From: an uncultured Lachnospiraceae bacterium
Lineage (GTDB): Bacteria; Bacillota; Clostridia; Lachnospirales; Lachnospiraceae
Direction of reading: 5' to 3'
Assembly: GCA_902793335.1 (NCBI GenBank)
Contig: CADBCZ010000021.1
Coordinates: forward strand, 23,723-87,722
Length of the DNA: 64,000 nucleotides
In this document: piece by piece, positions 38,824 through 48,669 of the stretch
Position numbering within the stretch: the first letter of the stretch is position 1
How the letters are laid out: each line of letters starts with the position of its first letter
Position numbers and translations under genes: made by a program
Notes under the pieces: generated by a model
Told to the model about the DNA's origin: nothing
The model's input: only the letters and a program-made list of their open reading frames with translations
Databases searched by the model: none

Positions 38824-39813
38824 ATGGCAACCATAAAAGATATAGCAAAAAAATTGAACATTTCTACTGGAACTGTTTCAAAAGGGTTGAACGGTGCAAG
38901 TGACATTAGCGAAGCCCTTCGCAAACAGATATTGGATACCGCTGCCGAAATAGGGTATACCAAACGCGGTTCTAATAAGATTGCGAACAGAAAGCTTTGT
39001 GTATTTGTGGAAAACATGGATTATTATCTCGAAGATGATTTCGGATATGACATAATACTTGGATTTAAGCAGGCAGCATTTAACGAAAACTGGGCCGTAG
39101 AAGTAGTACCTATCAGCCATATAGTTCAGGAACGACACACTTATGATAGATTTTTGATAAGTCAGGGATTCTCCGGCTCACTGATTCTTGGTTTTGCCTA
39201 CGACGATCCATGGATGGATAGCATCAAGAACACACATATTCCTACTGTTCTTTTTGATCACTATACAACCGGCAATCCTATGGTAGGTTTCGTAGGAATT
39301 GATAACGACGAAGGTATAGAACTTGCATTGGAACATTTGATTTCACAGGGACATAAGAAGATTGCATTTTTGAGCGGTGAAGATACTTCCATGGTCTCCG
39401 AATTTCGTTTGACCGCATTTAAGCGAAGTATGAAAGCACATGGTCTTTCATTTATACCTGAACTCTATGCAGTTTCAAGCTATAGTGTCGGTGCGCGCCC
39501 GGAAACCGTACTTTCTCTGATCAACAACGGAGCAACAGCAATCATGTGCGGTAGCGATATTATAGCTTACAGCGTAATTCGTGCATGCGAAGAGATGAAT
39601 ATAAGCATACCGGAACAAATCAGTCTGGTAGGATATGACGATCTGCCGGCCTCCGAAATTACCAATCCTCCTCTGACCTCCGTCAGACAGGACAGAATCA
39701 TGATTGGAAAATCAGGATATTTTACGCTGTATGCCATAATCCAGGGAGTTCCACTCAGTCGTAACTTTCTGCGTCCAACACTTACCATGCGTAAATCGAC
39801 ACATACGTTATAA
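38824..39813 (+). CDS. LacI-family transcriptional regulator of the maltodextrin operon
   Basis: 329 residues. N-terminal helix-turn-helix ATIKDIAKKLNISTGTVSKG with hinge helix, then a periplasmic-binding-protein-like sensor domain (VGFVGIDNDEGIELALEHLI; KKIAFLSGEDTSM; SLVGYDDLPASEITNPPLTS). The end, FLRPTLTMRKSTHTL, is normal for the family. Divergent from malE and controlling it is inferred from position and the LacI-type sites between the two genes. Confidence 0.9.
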   Translation: MATIKDIAKKLNISTGTVSKGLNGASDISEALRKQILDTAAEIGYTKRGSNKIANRKLCVFVENMDYYLEDDFGYDIILGFKQAAFNENWAVEVVPISHIVQERHTYDRFLISQGFSGSLILGFAYDDPWMDSIKNTHIPTVLFDHYTTGNPMVGFVGIDNDEGIELALEHLISQGHKKIAFLSGEDTSMVSEFRLTAFKRSMKAHGLSFIPELYAVSSYSVGARPETVLSLINNGATAIMCGSDIIAYSVIRACEEMNISIPEQISLVGYDDLPASEITNPPLTSVRQDRIMIGKSGYFTLYAIIQGVPLSRNFLRPTLTMRKSTHTL

Positions 39814-39849
39814 TCAAAAAGCAGATAGGTAATTTGCCAATAATGAAGC

Positions 39850-39886
39850 AAAAAGAGACGCTCCTTAAACTAAGCGCCTCTTTTTT
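39850..39886. terminator. Terminator between regulator and diguanylate cyclase genes
   Basis: AAAAAGAG-A-CGCT paired with AGCG-C-CTCTTTTTT; T run on the plus strand and A/T symmetric, so usable in both directions for the convergent genes. Confidence 0.8.
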
Positions 39887-39903
39887 ATACAGTCAGAAAC
39901 AAT

Positions 39904-41241
39904 TCAATAAAATGTATATGTTCCTTTACCCTGTTTTTTTGATTCATACATAGCCAAATCTGCCATTTCAAATAAATGAGCCTTGTCTCTGGCATCCTTA
40001 CCATCCATAATACCAATGCTTATATATATCGGCGGTAATCCGTCATCTGTATTCTCAAGTTCGTTTTCTATTTGTTTTATCATTTTCTCAAGCTGATTTC
40101 GTTGCACAGCATCAGAATGCATCACAAATACAACAAACTCATCTCCGCCGATACGACATATACAATCATCGTTATCAAGCGCATTGTTTAATGCACTGAC
40201 AATTTTCTTCAACACCCTGTCGCCGGTTTCATGACCATATAGATCATTAAAATTTTTGAAATCATCCACATCAAAAAGCATCATATAGGTAGTTTCCAGT
40301 TCTATATTCGAAAGCAGGAATTCATATCCCGCCCTGTTATATGCCCCGGTAAGTTCATCGTGAAAAGCCTTATAACTAAGACTTTCAATGCTTGATTTAT
40401 TTTTTTCATACATTTTGTTGTATGCTTTCGCCAGATATCTGAACTCATTTGAGCCACCCTCTGAAATAGGGTTATTTGCTTTTATCTGTTCTACAGCATC
40501 AAGAACCGGATTAATAGATAGTCGTGTAGTCAGCCATATCAGAAAAAAAATGAAAGACGCCTGTATAATAACAGCAATACGTACAACACATATTTCCCTT
40601 CTTAAAGAATTCAGTTCCTCCTCTTCAATGCCCTTAGTCATTTTATCAACTTCATCAAGACTATCCTGCATGCTACTTCGAATTTTATCTTTTTGAGCAT
40701 AATATTCATCGCTATGTATCAATTCTGTTGCATATTTCAGTTTTTCCTGAGGACTCTTTGCCATATCATCAGCATCAAGTTCTACACTTGCCAAAACTTC
40801 AGGATAATCAGAATAGCCTTTAGCCTCAGTCACAAGTTTCATTGCATAGTACTCGATATCCATAAGCTCAACAGAGTTGTCAAGCGCCACCTGTAGCTTC
40901 TTGCGCGCAACATCAGTTTTCTCATCTACATCCATCTTTGCGATTGCTTCTTCACGTCTCTTTGATTCAAAGGCCTCTACAAAGTATTGGTGCAGAAATC
41001 TAATATCCCCATCAACAGTAAATCTCTGTGCCATCTCAGTCAGGTAGTCAGATGCATTCATAAGTTCATGTGCTGCTTTTTGCAATTTCGTGTTTTGTCT
41101 TGATGCATTGGTAATATCCCAAAATGTATCAGTAAGACGCAGCGTCGTATATACCACCGTTCCAGAGAAAATCAAAATAACTAGCACAAGCCAGAAATGA
41201 ACCAGCCTGTGCGAAATTCCTTTTTTCTTAGTATTATTCAT
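39904..41241 (-). CDS. Membrane diguanylate cyclase with extracytoplasmic sensor
   Basis: 445 residues from the ATG at 41241, preferred because AGGTG precedes it; an in-frame start at 41292 lacks a ribosome site. One helix at about residues 12-33 (LVHFWLVLVILIFSGTVVYT), a helical outside sensor of about 160 residues, and a second helix (about 205-225, IAVIIQASFIFFLIWL). The C-terminal GGDEF domain has YGHETGDRVLKKI and the active-site RIGGDEFVVF; no RxxD inhibitory site is seen just upstream of it. Predicted to make cyclic di-GMP in response to an outside signal. Confidence 0.9.
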   Translation of the reverse strand: MNNTKKKGISHRLVHFWLVLVILIFSGTVVYTTLRLTDTFWDITNASRQNTKLQKAAHELMNASDYLTEMAQRFTVDGDIRFLHQYFVEAFESKRREEAIAKMDVDEKTDVARKKLQVALDNSVELMDIEYYAMKLVTEAKGYSDYPEVLASVELDADDMAKSPQEKLKYATELIHSDEYYAQKDKIRSSMQDSLDEVDKMTKGIEEEELNSLRREICVVRIAVIIQASFIFFLIWLTTRLSINPVLDAVEQIKANNPISEGGSNEFRYLAKAYNKMYEKNKSSIESLSYKAFHDELTGAYNRAGYEFLLSNIELETTYMMLFDVDDFKNFNDLYGHETGDRVLKKIVSALNNALDNDDCICRIGGDEFVVFVMHSDAVQRNQLEKMIKQIENELENTDDGLPPIYISIGIMDGKDARDKAHLFEMADLAMYESKKQGKGTYTFY

Positions 41242-41469
41242 CTTTTCACCTGCCATCTGTAACATATTCCCATTTAACAAATATTTTAGCAAATAACAAA
41301 GTATAAAATCAAGACCTATTATTACCTAATCAAGAAAAACCTTATATTTCCATTCCGGAAAATCACACTACTCTTTGAATCTGGCTGCTTTACTCTTTTT
41401 GCAAAGCATCCTTTCCTGTTTAGGTGTTATACTTTCCGGGCAAAACAACGGGTATCGTGAGATATATTT

Positions 41470-42549
41470 TCAACCACGATATCTTGTTCTGCCGGAACTT
41501 GAATAAAAAATATCTTTCTGTTCATACATCGCTTTATCGGCTTCTTCCTGCATTTCACTTATCATTTTTCTTCCATCTGCAGAAAAGCTATAGCCGATGG
41601 CACAATGATATTGTGTTCTTGAAATATTCTTCTCAATACGTTCTATCAGACGTTTTATATCGTTCTCAGAGGATTTCCGGCAGATAATCATGAACTCATC
41701 GCCTCCAATCCTGTAAATTAGCTGTCTCGGCTTCGTGGCTTTTGCAAAGCAAAGTGCCAGCGTTTCTAATGCTTCATCACCGGCAGCATGACCTTTTTTA
41801 TCATTTATCTCCTTTAACCCATTCATGTCAATAGCCACCATAGCGTTAATCTCTTTGTTATCGTCTTTGATCGCAGAATCGTATGCCTGACGGTTGAGCA
41901 ATCCGGTCAGCGTGTCCTTTTTCGTCAATTGAAGAATAGAAAAATCATAATAAACAAAAAGCGCTATTGAAATATTCGTACAAAAAATCCGAGAATAATC
42001 CTTACCAATAAAAAACGGCAAAACAAGACCTGATAAAAATACAAAGCAAAGATAAATCGTTGGAATAACTTCTGCCGCCTGTTTATTTCCCTGCTTAAAC
42101 AAAGTATAAATCAGGAAAAAGCAATAGAGTCCGACAACGATATATGGCAGAAAGCCAAGAACTCCACGTCTAAGCGTTCCATCATCATTTAAACTGAATA
42201 CAATACCATTAAATACCGAAACAAAATTGACTCCGGTCAAAATAGCAGCAGGAATAAAAACATACCAACGCTCTTTTTTGGCCAGAGTATAGAGTGTCAT
42301 TGCAATAATAAACGGTGTTGAGCTGTATCTGATTGCCATTAAAACAATCCGCACATCATCAAATTTCCCCAAATTTTCCAGATAAAACTCTGCAAATACT
42401 ATAATTGAAAGAACAAAAACAGAAACAATCAAAATATACATTCTATTTCGTGTTTTTTTGTCCAGAAAGAAATTAGTTTTTACCAGAACCGCAAACGCAA
42501 TCAAAATGAGTGTTAGCGACCAGTTCTGTATTATTAATTCTTTTATCAT
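41470..42549 (-). CDS. Diguanylate cyclase with seven membrane helices
   Basis: 359 residues. Seven hydrophobic segments fill residues about 10-215 (from LTLILIAFAVLVKTNFFL to IFCTNISIALFVYYDF), a 7TM-type sensory module. The C-terminal GGDEF domain begins DTLTGLLNRQAYDSAI, has NDKKGHAAGDEALETLA and RIGGDEFMII, and is short at the end. No inhibitory RxxD. Adjacent to a second diguanylate cyclase in the same direction with a gap of 228 bases. Confidence 0.9.
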   Translation of the reverse strand: MIKELIIQNWSLTLILIAFAVLVKTNFFLDKKTRNRMYILIVSVFVLSIIVFAEFYLENLGKFDDVRIVLMAIRYSSTPFIIAMTLYTLAKKERWYVFIPAAILTGVNFVSVFNGIVFSLNDDGTLRRGVLGFLPYIVVGLYCFFLIYTLFKQGNKQAAEVIPTIYLCFVFLSGLVLPFFIGKDYSRIFCTNISIALFVYYDFSILQLTKKDTLTGLLNRQAYDSAIKDDNKEINAMVAIDMNGLKEINDKKGHAAGDEALETLALCFAKATKPRQLIYRIGGDEFMIICRKSSENDIKRLIERIEKNISRTQYHCAIGYSFSADGRKMISEMQEEADKAMYEQKDIFYSSSGRTRYRG

Positions 42550-42818
42550 ATGTTCTCACCTCATGCCTAACTGATAATTCTACATTCTTCTGTCTTTATA
42601 ATCTCTCCACTTTCTATACGCGACTCCAAGTCACATGAATCGTTTAATTATCTACATATTATAGCACTCCACATAACATTACACAATGTGACTCAAAAAA
42701 ACATTATTTAATTCTTTCATATATGTAAGATTTGAGAAATAATCTGGAAAGAATTATATGTTAGGATTAAGCCAATGAAAAAACAGAGAGTAAATCTTGA
42801 AAATGGAGGAAGAAAAAA

Positions 42819-43481
42819 ATGAGTATATTAATTGCAGAACATTTAAAGAAATATTATGGTGAGGGAGAAACTCTTGTGAAGGCTCTTGATGATGTAAGTC
42901 TTAATGTTGAAAAAGGCGAATTTGTCAGCATCATCGGAACAAGCGGAAGTGGTAAATCAACTCTGCTTCATATGCTTGGCGGTCTTGATAATCCTACAGC
43001 AGGAAAAGTAATAATAGATGACAAAGACATTTCAAACTTAAAGGGCGATGACCTTTGTATCTTCAGACGCAGAAAGATAGGGTTTATATTCCAGAGTTTT
43101 AACCTGGTTCCGTCAATCAGCGTATACGAAAACATTATCCTTCCAATCCAGCTGGACGGAAAGAAAGTTGATAAAGAATTTGTTAAAAATGTAGTAGACT
43201 CGCTCGGGCTAAGCAACAAGCTCGACAGACTTCCGTCAAAACTTTCCGGAGGGCAACAACAAAGAGTTGCAATAGCAAGAGCACTTGCATCAAAGCCGGC
43301 GATTATACTTGCCGATGAACCTACAGGAAACCTGGACAGTAAAACAAGTCAGGATGTTCTTAATCTCTTAGGTTCGACAGGAAAAATGTTCAACCAAACA
43401 ATAGTGATGATCACTCACAATGACGAAATAGCACAGATGGCCGACAGAACAATAAGAATAGAAGACGGACATATTATATAG
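42819..43481 (+). CDS. ABC transporter ATPase, MacB/LolD-type
   Basis: 220 residues. Walker A GTSGSGKST, Q-loop IGFIFQSFNLVP, signature KLSGGQQQRVAIARAL, Walker B IILADEPTGNLDSKT and H-loop MITHNDE. GGAGG lies ahead of the ATG; a possible promoter is TTGAGA (42732) - 17 bases - TATATG (42755). Works with the large FtsX-type permease 40 bases downstream. The pair resembles peptide/antibiotic export or resistance transporters of Clostridia; no two-component system is adjacent. The 270 bases upstream, shared with the divergent cyclase gene, hold no gene. Confidence 0.93.
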   Translation: MSILIAEHLKKYYGEGETLVKALDDVSLNVEKGEFVSIIGTSGSGKSTLLHMLGGLDNPTAGKVIIDDKDISNLKGDDLCIFRRRKIGFIFQSFNLVPSISVYENIILPIQLDGKKVDKEFVKNVVDSLGLSNKLDRLPSKLSGGQQQRVAIARALASKPAIILADEPTGNLDSKTSQDVLNLLGSTGKMFNQTIVMITHNDEIAQMADRTIRIEDGHII

Positions 43482-43520
43482 GATTTTTAAGATCACAGAA
43501 TAACAGAAAGGTAATGAAAA

Positions 43521-46112
43521 ATGAAGAACATTAATAACAAAAAAGCAATATCAAAACTTGCCCATAGCGGAATCAAATCAAACATAAAGAAATACATGGT
43601 TTTAATCGGAGCTGTAATTCTCACAACTCTTCTCTTCTCATCACTTTTTACAGTTGGCGGAAGTATCATCAACGAAACACAGATTTCTACCATGAGAGAG
43701 ATTGGCACTTCTTATCATGCAGGATTAAAGTATTTGAGTCAGCCTGAGTATGAGCAGGTAAAAAATGATTCTAAACTCAAAGATATCTCTTACAGTATCA
43801 TGGTAGGATACCTTTCAAGTGGGAATCTGAAGAAGCTCCCAACAGAGGTATATTATTCAGAAGACCAGAATGCAAAAAAATGCTTCTGTTACCCTGAAGT
43901 AGGTAGCCTTCCTGACAAAGAAAATGAAATCGTAACCAGTGATCTTGTTCTTAAGAGTCTGGGGGTACCGGCAAAAATCGGAAGTAAATTTACAGTCAAT
44001 CTTTTAGTTGATGACAAAGAGATTCCACAGGATTTTGTTCTTAGCGGTTATTATCGCGGAGATAAAATTGCAATGGCCCAGATGGCTCTCGTATCCAAGG
44101 AGCTTCAGGAAAAGGTAGCTCCGGTAAAAATGACAACCTATCCGGAACGTCAGGACAACGGCTTTGCCGGCTGGATGAGTGTAAATGTAGATTTTAGCAA
44201 CAGCTTTAACATAGAAAAAAATGTTCAGTCATTGATTGATAGAACCGGTCTTCGAAGTGATGTTGATTATGGTATAAACTATGCATATGCCGGATATGAT
44301 GTAGAGCCTTCCATGGCAATCGTATGTATTCTGATGTTAATTACATTTTTCATCGCCGGATATCTTATCATTTACAATATCTTTGATATCAATATCATCT
44401 CTGACATGCAGGAGTATGGACTTCTTAAAACTATCGGAACAAGTGGAAAGCAGCTTAAAAAGATTGTCACAAAGAGAGCAAATATTGTTTCATTAATCGG
44501 TATTCCTATCGGACTTCTTATGGGCGTTTTAGTCGGAGCATCTATTTTACCATTTATCTCCGGAAACATGAATACATTGAGTGTCGGTAAAGGAAGCTTA
44601 CATATTAATGTATGGATTCTTATCGGAGCAGCTGTTTTCTCTTATCTTACAGTAAGAATAAGCGCCGGAAGACCTTGTAGAAAAGCATCAAAAGTATCTC
44701 CTATAGAAACACTTAGATTTTCAAACTCATCAGATAATAGTGGTAAAGGTGGCAAAAGACTTAAAGTAGTTATTCTTTCATTATCATTATCCTTGATTAT
44801 TCTCAACGGCGTAATAGGTTTAGTAAGCGGATTCGACGTAAATGAATTTGTAAAAAATGATGTTGTAGCCGATTTCAGTATTCAGGATGCTTCACTTGAT
44901 AATCAGTCAGCCTCTTTTCACGATACAGATTCTATTAATTCAGATATGATTGAAAAGATTACGGCACAGCCCGGAGTAAACGAAATCGGAAATGTATATA
45001 TATCAACATTTGGTCAGGAGTTTTCTGATGATAGCTGGAATAAGCTTGAAGAAAACTTTTTCAAAGACGACGCAGTTATAGAGTGTATAAATTTCAACTA
45101 CACAAGTGAAAAATGTGATTATGACAAATGTATGAATGATTTCAGAACATCTAAGTCTATAAGTGGAAATACATATGGCATGGGTGAATACGCAACAAGC
45201 AAACTTAAAGTAGTTAAAACAATTGACGGTTCAGAAACAATTGATTGGAAAAAGTTTAATTCCGGAAATTATGTTTTAGCAACAAGATGGACCATTGATG
45301 GTCAATATTATACAAATATTGTTGAACCCGGGGATAAGGTACAGATTAGAAGCCACAATCCGAAATATGCAGAAAAACTTGAGGCACCTATAGACAACGG
45401 AAATACGACAATTTATGAAAGTTACGATAATGCCCCTGTTAAGGAATACGAGGTTTACGCCATAGTAGATATTCCTCTGGCAATGAAATATATAGTATCA
45501 GAGTTTATCGAACTTAATTATATACTTCCTGAGAATGCATATCTGGAATTGGAAGGCAACAAAAATGCTATGAGAACACTTGTCAATGTAGAAGACAACA
45601 AGGAAGCCGCATTTGAAAACTGGCTCAAAGAATACACCACTTCAGATGATTCAAGTTTCAACTACATTTCGAAACAGAGCGTAATTGCAGAATACAAGTC
45701 TCTCAGCGATACAATAGAAATCGTAGGAATAGTTCTTTCTGTTGTCCTTGGCCTCATCGGACTTATGAACTTTGCAAATACAATGACAACATCCATTATC
45801 GTCAGAAGCAGGGAGCTTGCTATGCTTGAGGCTGTAGGAATGACAGGCGGTCAGCAGAAGAAGAAACTTATGAAGGAAGGCTTAACATACTTCCTCTGGA
45901 CTATGGTGGTATCAGTGATTATATCATCTATCTTAAATGTTACAGCTATCAGATTTCTTGCAGATGCATTTGGAATGTTTGTCTGGCGATTTACACTCAT
46001 GCCTTTAGCAGCATGTCTTCCACTCATTTTGGTGCTGATTATCATTATACCGGTAATTGCATATAACAGACTTAGCAAAAGAAGTGTTATAGACAGACTC
46101 AGAGTAGAATAA
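43521..46112 (+). CDS. FtsX-type ABC permease, large two-domain form
   Basis: 863 residues. First helix at about 28-50 (YMVLIGAVILTTLLFSSLFT), a large outside domain to about residue 250, three helices (about 257-375), a fourth near 425-445, a second large outside domain, and three C-terminal helices (about 735-855). FtsX signatures YGLLKTIGTSGKQLKKIV and LAMLEAVGMTGGQQKKKL, one in each half, contact the ATPase. Membrane partner of the gene at 42819; substrate unknown. Confidence 0.92.
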   Translation: MKNINNKKAISKLAHSGIKSNIKKYMVLIGAVILTTLLFSSLFTVGGSIINETQISTMREIGTSYHAGLKYLSQPEYEQVKNDSKLKDISYSIMVGYLSSGNLKKLPTEVYYSEDQNAKKCFCYPEVGSLPDKENEIVTSDLVLKSLGVPAKIGSKFTVNLLVDDKEIPQDFVLSGYYRGDKIAMAQMALVSKELQEKVAPVKMTTYPERQDNGFAGWMSVNVDFSNSFNIEKNVQSLIDRTGLRSDVDYGINYAYAGYDVEPSMAIVCILMLITFFIAGYLIIYNIFDINIISDMQEYGLLKTIGTSGKQLKKIVTKRANIVSLIGIPIGLLMGVLVGASILPFISGNMNTLSVGKGSLHINVWILIGAAVFSYLTVRISAGRPCRKASKVSPIETLRFSNSSDNSGKGGKRLKVVILSLSLSLIILNGVIGLVSGFDVNEFVKNDVVADFSIQDASLDNQSASFHDTDSINSDMIEKITAQPGVNEIGNVYISTFGQEFSDDSWNKLEENFFKDDAVIECINFNYTSEKCDYDKCMNDFRTSKSISGNTYGMGEYATSKLKVVKTIDGSETIDWKKFNSGNYVLATRWTIDGQYYTNIVEPGDKVQIRSHNPKYAEKLEAPIDNGNTTIYESYDNAPVKEYEVYAIVDIPLAMKYIVSEFIELNYILPENAYLELEGNKNAMRTLVNVEDNKEAAFENWLKEYTTSDDSSFNYISKQSVIAEYKSLSDTIEIVGIVLSVVLGLIGLMNFANTMTTSIIVRSRELAMLEAVGMTGGQQKKKLMKEGLTYFLWTMVVSVIISSILNVTAIRFLADAFGMFVWRFTLMPLAACLPLILVLIIIIPVIAYNRLSKRSVIDRLRVE

Positions 46113-46285
46113 ATAATACGTTTTTCAAAAAATATAATATTTATTTTCTTCTTTTCGTTCTTCCGTATCATTGATAAGTGAGAGGATTGGTTATAAGTCA
46201 ACACGCATACTCTTACATAATCAAGTACTTTGTGTTATACTTTTTAAATCGGATAAACTATGAATATAAGAATGGAGTAATTATA

Positions 46286-47062
46286 ATGAAAGCTAATTAT
46301 CACACGCATACAGCAAGATGTAAGCATGCATCAGGAAGTGAACGCGAATATGTTAAACATGCGATAGACCACGGATTCTCCATCCTTGGATTCTCAGATC
46401 ATGTTCCACAACCCTATCCGGACAATTTCACCTCAGGAATACGCATGTCCATGGATGAATTGCCAGAATATGTGGATACCCTTATTAAACTTAGAGACGA
46501 ATACCGTGACAGGATCGAAATCCTGATCGGCTTCGAGGTCGAATACACACATAAATATTTTGATAAATTAATTAACATTCTCTCAGACTATCCGATTGAT
46601 TATATCATTCTCGGACAACACTACGTCCCTGATGAAATCGATGGTTTCTATGTCGGAGCTGCCACCTCCGATGAATCTAAGCTTAAGGCTTATGCTGATT
46701 TCACCATAGAAGCAATGAAGACCGGCTTGTTTACATATCCGGCCCATCCTGATCTTATCAATTATACCGGTGATCACCTAACATATCTTAAACATATGGA
46801 ACGAATCGTGGCCACCGCCATTGATCTTAATCTGCCTCTTGAGATAAATATGTACGGATTTCTTGACAAAAGGAACTACCCTCGCAATCTCTTCTTCAAA
46901 ATGGCTTCAGATATGGGGGCTTCTTTCATCATTGGCTGTGACGCCCACAGACCAGACATAGTATTGCAGCCAAATGAGCTTGCAGGCTTTGCCGAATTTC
47001 TTAAACGCAATAACATCACATATGGTGACAATACCGTACAGCTTAGAAGCATCCATGCATAG
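46286..47062 (+). CDS. Histidinol-phosphatase, PHP family (HisK type)
   Basis: 258 residues from the ATG at 46286, which follows GGAG; the frame is open upstream but without a ribosome site. Metal-binding PHP motifs: NYHTHTARCKH, GFSDHVPQPYP, GFEVEY, LGQHYVPDE, YPAHPDLINYTG and IIGCDAHRP. Hydrolyses histidinol phosphate to histidinol, the penultimate histidine step, in Firmicutes that use the PHP enzyme. No other his gene adjoins. Confidence 0.9.
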   Translation: MKANYHTHTARCKHASGSEREYVKHAIDHGFSILGFSDHVPQPYPDNFTSGIRMSMDELPEYVDTLIKLRDEYRDRIEILIGFEVEYTHKYFDKLINILSDYPIDYIILGQHYVPDEIDGFYVGAATSDESKLKAYADFTIEAMKTGLFTYPAHPDLINYTGDHLTYLKHMERIVATAIDLNLPLEINMYGFLDKRNYPRNLFFKMASDMGASFIIGCDAHRPDIVLQPNELAGFAEFLKRNNITYGDNTVQLRSIHA

Positions 47063-47160
47063 TGAAAATACTCATATGTTCACACAAAAGCTCCTTATAT
47101 TGCTTCTCTTCCACACTGAATCTAAGCTTATTATTTGAAAAGTCGGCAATTTCCTGATTC

Positions 47161-47979
47161 TTAGATATCAAACTCGTCATCGTGCTCATCTTCCGCTTCT
47201 TTACGGAAGATAAGTCGCTGCACATGATAAAACAAAAAAACCACTACCAGTAAAAAAAGATGCGTATAAAATACTCCCATGATGTAATAGTTTTGTTCCA
47301 GGAAGTACCCTAAAGAAAAACCGATAAATGTAAGGCTGCCTGAAACTGTAAGTCCAAGGGCCAATATCGGTAAGTTTAAGAGCATGTTCTTCATTGCTTT
47401 TAAAAAGTCCACAAAGGAAGCGTCGAAATACACGAATCGACCTACCATCAAGCCCAGATAATACATCATTACAGGACCGTATTCACTTTCATCACCGATT
47501 ACATTCAGAAATAAAAGGATGATAATGGCATAAAACATACCCAGCATACGTATAACGGCAATCTGATCTCGATCAAGCCCTTTAAGCGGAATCAGCATCT
47601 TATCAAGTATCGTATTAATAACGCAGGTTAAGCAAATCAAAAACAGGAGGGCAAAATCTTTCCAATCGCCCCATATTTTAAGAAATGCTCTCATGACGCC
47701 GCTAGTGGTTGCACCCTGACACAGAGCGTACACATGATTGCAAACCACGTAAGCACAAGCAAAGGACATAACGGATGTAGCCGAGATAATCAACTCAAAA
47801 AATCTCAAAAGAAGATTCTGATAACGTTCATTCACGCAATTTGTTTTCTTGCCACTCTTCAATCTGCTTAACCCATAAATCAAGTAAACGCTCAAAAAAA
47901 CAGCCAGGGCTGTAATGGTCAAAAAAATTAATTGTTTTACTATCGTAAAATCAGGATTCATGTAATCTTTTATTGTCAT
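47161..47979 (-). CDS. Polytopic membrane protein, unknown
   Basis: 272 residues with about seven hydrophobic segments (for example LIFLTITALAVFLSVYLIYG, FALLFLICLTCVINTILD, VIRMLGMFYAIIILLFLNVI and YTHLFLLVVVFLFYHVQRLI). A basic inside loop (RLKSGKKTNCVNERYQ) and acidic C-terminus (EAEDEHDDEFDI). No motif that I can link to a family. It is followed at 47063-47160 by sequence without a convincing gene. Confidence 0.75.
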   Translation of the reverse strand: MTIKDYMNPDFTIVKQLIFLTITALAVFLSVYLIYGLSRLKSGKKTNCVNERYQNLLLRFFELIISATSVMSFACAYVVCNHVYALCQGATTSGVMRAFLKIWGDWKDFALLFLICLTCVINTILDKMLIPLKGLDRDQIAVIRMLGMFYAIIILLFLNVIGDESEYGPVMMYYLGLMVGRFVYFDASFVDFLKAMKNMLLNLPILALGLTVSGSLTFIGFSLGYFLEQNYYIMGVFYTHLFLLVVVFLFYHVQRLIFRKEAEDEHDDEFDI

Positions 47980-47984
47980 TCTTA

Positions 47985-48125
47985 TTATCCTTTCGTAAAA
48001 GCAACACAGCGTTCTTCCAATTCTTCTATTTTATCATATACTTTATCCAAGCGAAAGTTCAGATCTGCCCTTTTTCGTTCATAATGCCTGTCTTCAAAGT
48101 CAAGAGTAGCCCTGATATAATCCAT
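47985..48125 (-). pseudogene. Remnant of a serine recombinase C-terminal coiled coil
   Basis: A 46-codon frame starting ATG at 48123-48125: MDYIRATLDFEDRHYERKRA, DLNFRLDKVYDKIEELEERC, VAFTKG. It closely parallels the coiled-coil segment of the intact serine recombinase at 57192-58868 (KHYDKKYEDMQVRLDKLYDE, IEEIE). So this is probably a leftover of another large serine recombinase, though a GGAG-like site precedes the ATG and it could be expressed as a small protein. It overlaps, in another frame, the read-through tail of the upstream gene. Confidence 0.5.
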
Positions 48126-48661
48126 GGGCCTCTCCTTCTACTCTCTCCGTTCCACTTCGGTCGGCGCAGAGCATCTACACTCCGTTTCGGTCCGCGCTGA
48201 ACGGATGGTCTACGTTCCACTTCGGTCGTTGCTGAACCGAGATCCCCCGGATCTCGAGCAACCCCCGGACATCCAGCGCCGTCCCCCGGACGATTTGCGC
48301 CCTCCGGATCTTTCCAATATCCACCCTTATGGAAGTTTTCATTTCCAAGAGGTTTCGCTGTCAGACGAAACATAACACAGCCATCAGGGCAGACAACCGT
48401 TTTCGAGTACTTGCTGTCTCCGCCAAGGTTTTCAAGATCTCCGCCGCTTCGAACAGCCTCCATCAACGGATATAGCATCATCATGGTTTTGGAACAGAGT
48501 CCGTATCCATCTTTGTTTACCGGGCATCCGTATGTGCAGGTGTATGTATCGCCTATCTCTTCTCCGTTACGGCAGTACCGTTCTGTGTGATCTCCCCTAA
48601 GAAAGCCTATCACTTCAACTGTAAATTCATACTCTTCATCATACCACTTCTTCATCGTCAT
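48059..48661 (-). CDS. TIGR04076-like protein with a repeat-encoded C-terminal extension
   Basis: 200 residues. Residues 1 to about 117 match the small conserved family I recall as TIGR04076: KKWYDEEYEFTVEVIGFLRG, GDTYTCTYGCPVNKDGYGLC, KYSKTVVCPDGCVMFRLTAK, with several cysteines; such proteins normally end soon after PLGNENFHKGG. Here translation goes on for about 80 residues through the palindromic repeat at 48147-48302 (NRPGDGAGCPGVARDPGDLG...RRPKWNG) and then antisense-frame recombinase debris. The extension is G/P/R-rich and unlike the domain, so it is an acquired tail. GGAGAG precedes the ATG. Confidence 0.75.
   Translation of the reverse strand: MTMKKWYDEEYEFTVEVIGFLRGDHTERYCRNGEEIGDTYTCTYGCPVNKDGYGLCSKTMMMLYPLMEAVRSGGDLENLGGDSKYSKTVVCPDGCVMFRLTAKPLGNENFHKGGYWKDPEGANRPGDGAGCPGVARDPGDLGSATTEVERRPSVQRGPKRSVDALRRPKWNGESRRRGPWIISGLLLTLKTGIMNEKGQI
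48147..48302. repeat. Palindromic repeat copy 1, apparently triple nested
   Basis: Three left modules in a row, each ending in TTCGGTC (CCGTTCCACTTCGGTCGGCG; CTACACTCCGTTTCGGTCCG; CTACGTTCCACTTCGGTCGT), are followed by three right modules in reverse order (GAGCAAC; CATCCAGCGCC; CGATTTGCGCC). They pair as nested stems: GTTGCT/AGCAAC with a GAGATCC/GGATCTC tip, GCGCT/AGCGC with GGATG/CATCC, and GGCGCA/TGCGCC outermost. So one element seems inserted in the loop of another, twice. No stop codon in the frame of the overlapping gene. Confidence 0.75.
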
Positions 48662-48669
48662 CTCTCCTG

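Noticed and set aside
46113-46285. N-terminal extension of the histidinol phosphatase to 46178
   Set aside because: Homology and a GGAG site place the start at 46286; the upstream frame is non-conserved and lacks a ribosome site.
47043-47225. Small minus-strand frame overlapping the end of the membrane protein gene at 47161
   Set aside because: No ribosome site and its first third is another frame of the preceding gene; the part ending KQYKELLCEHMSIFTMH could be a remnant but nothing supports it.
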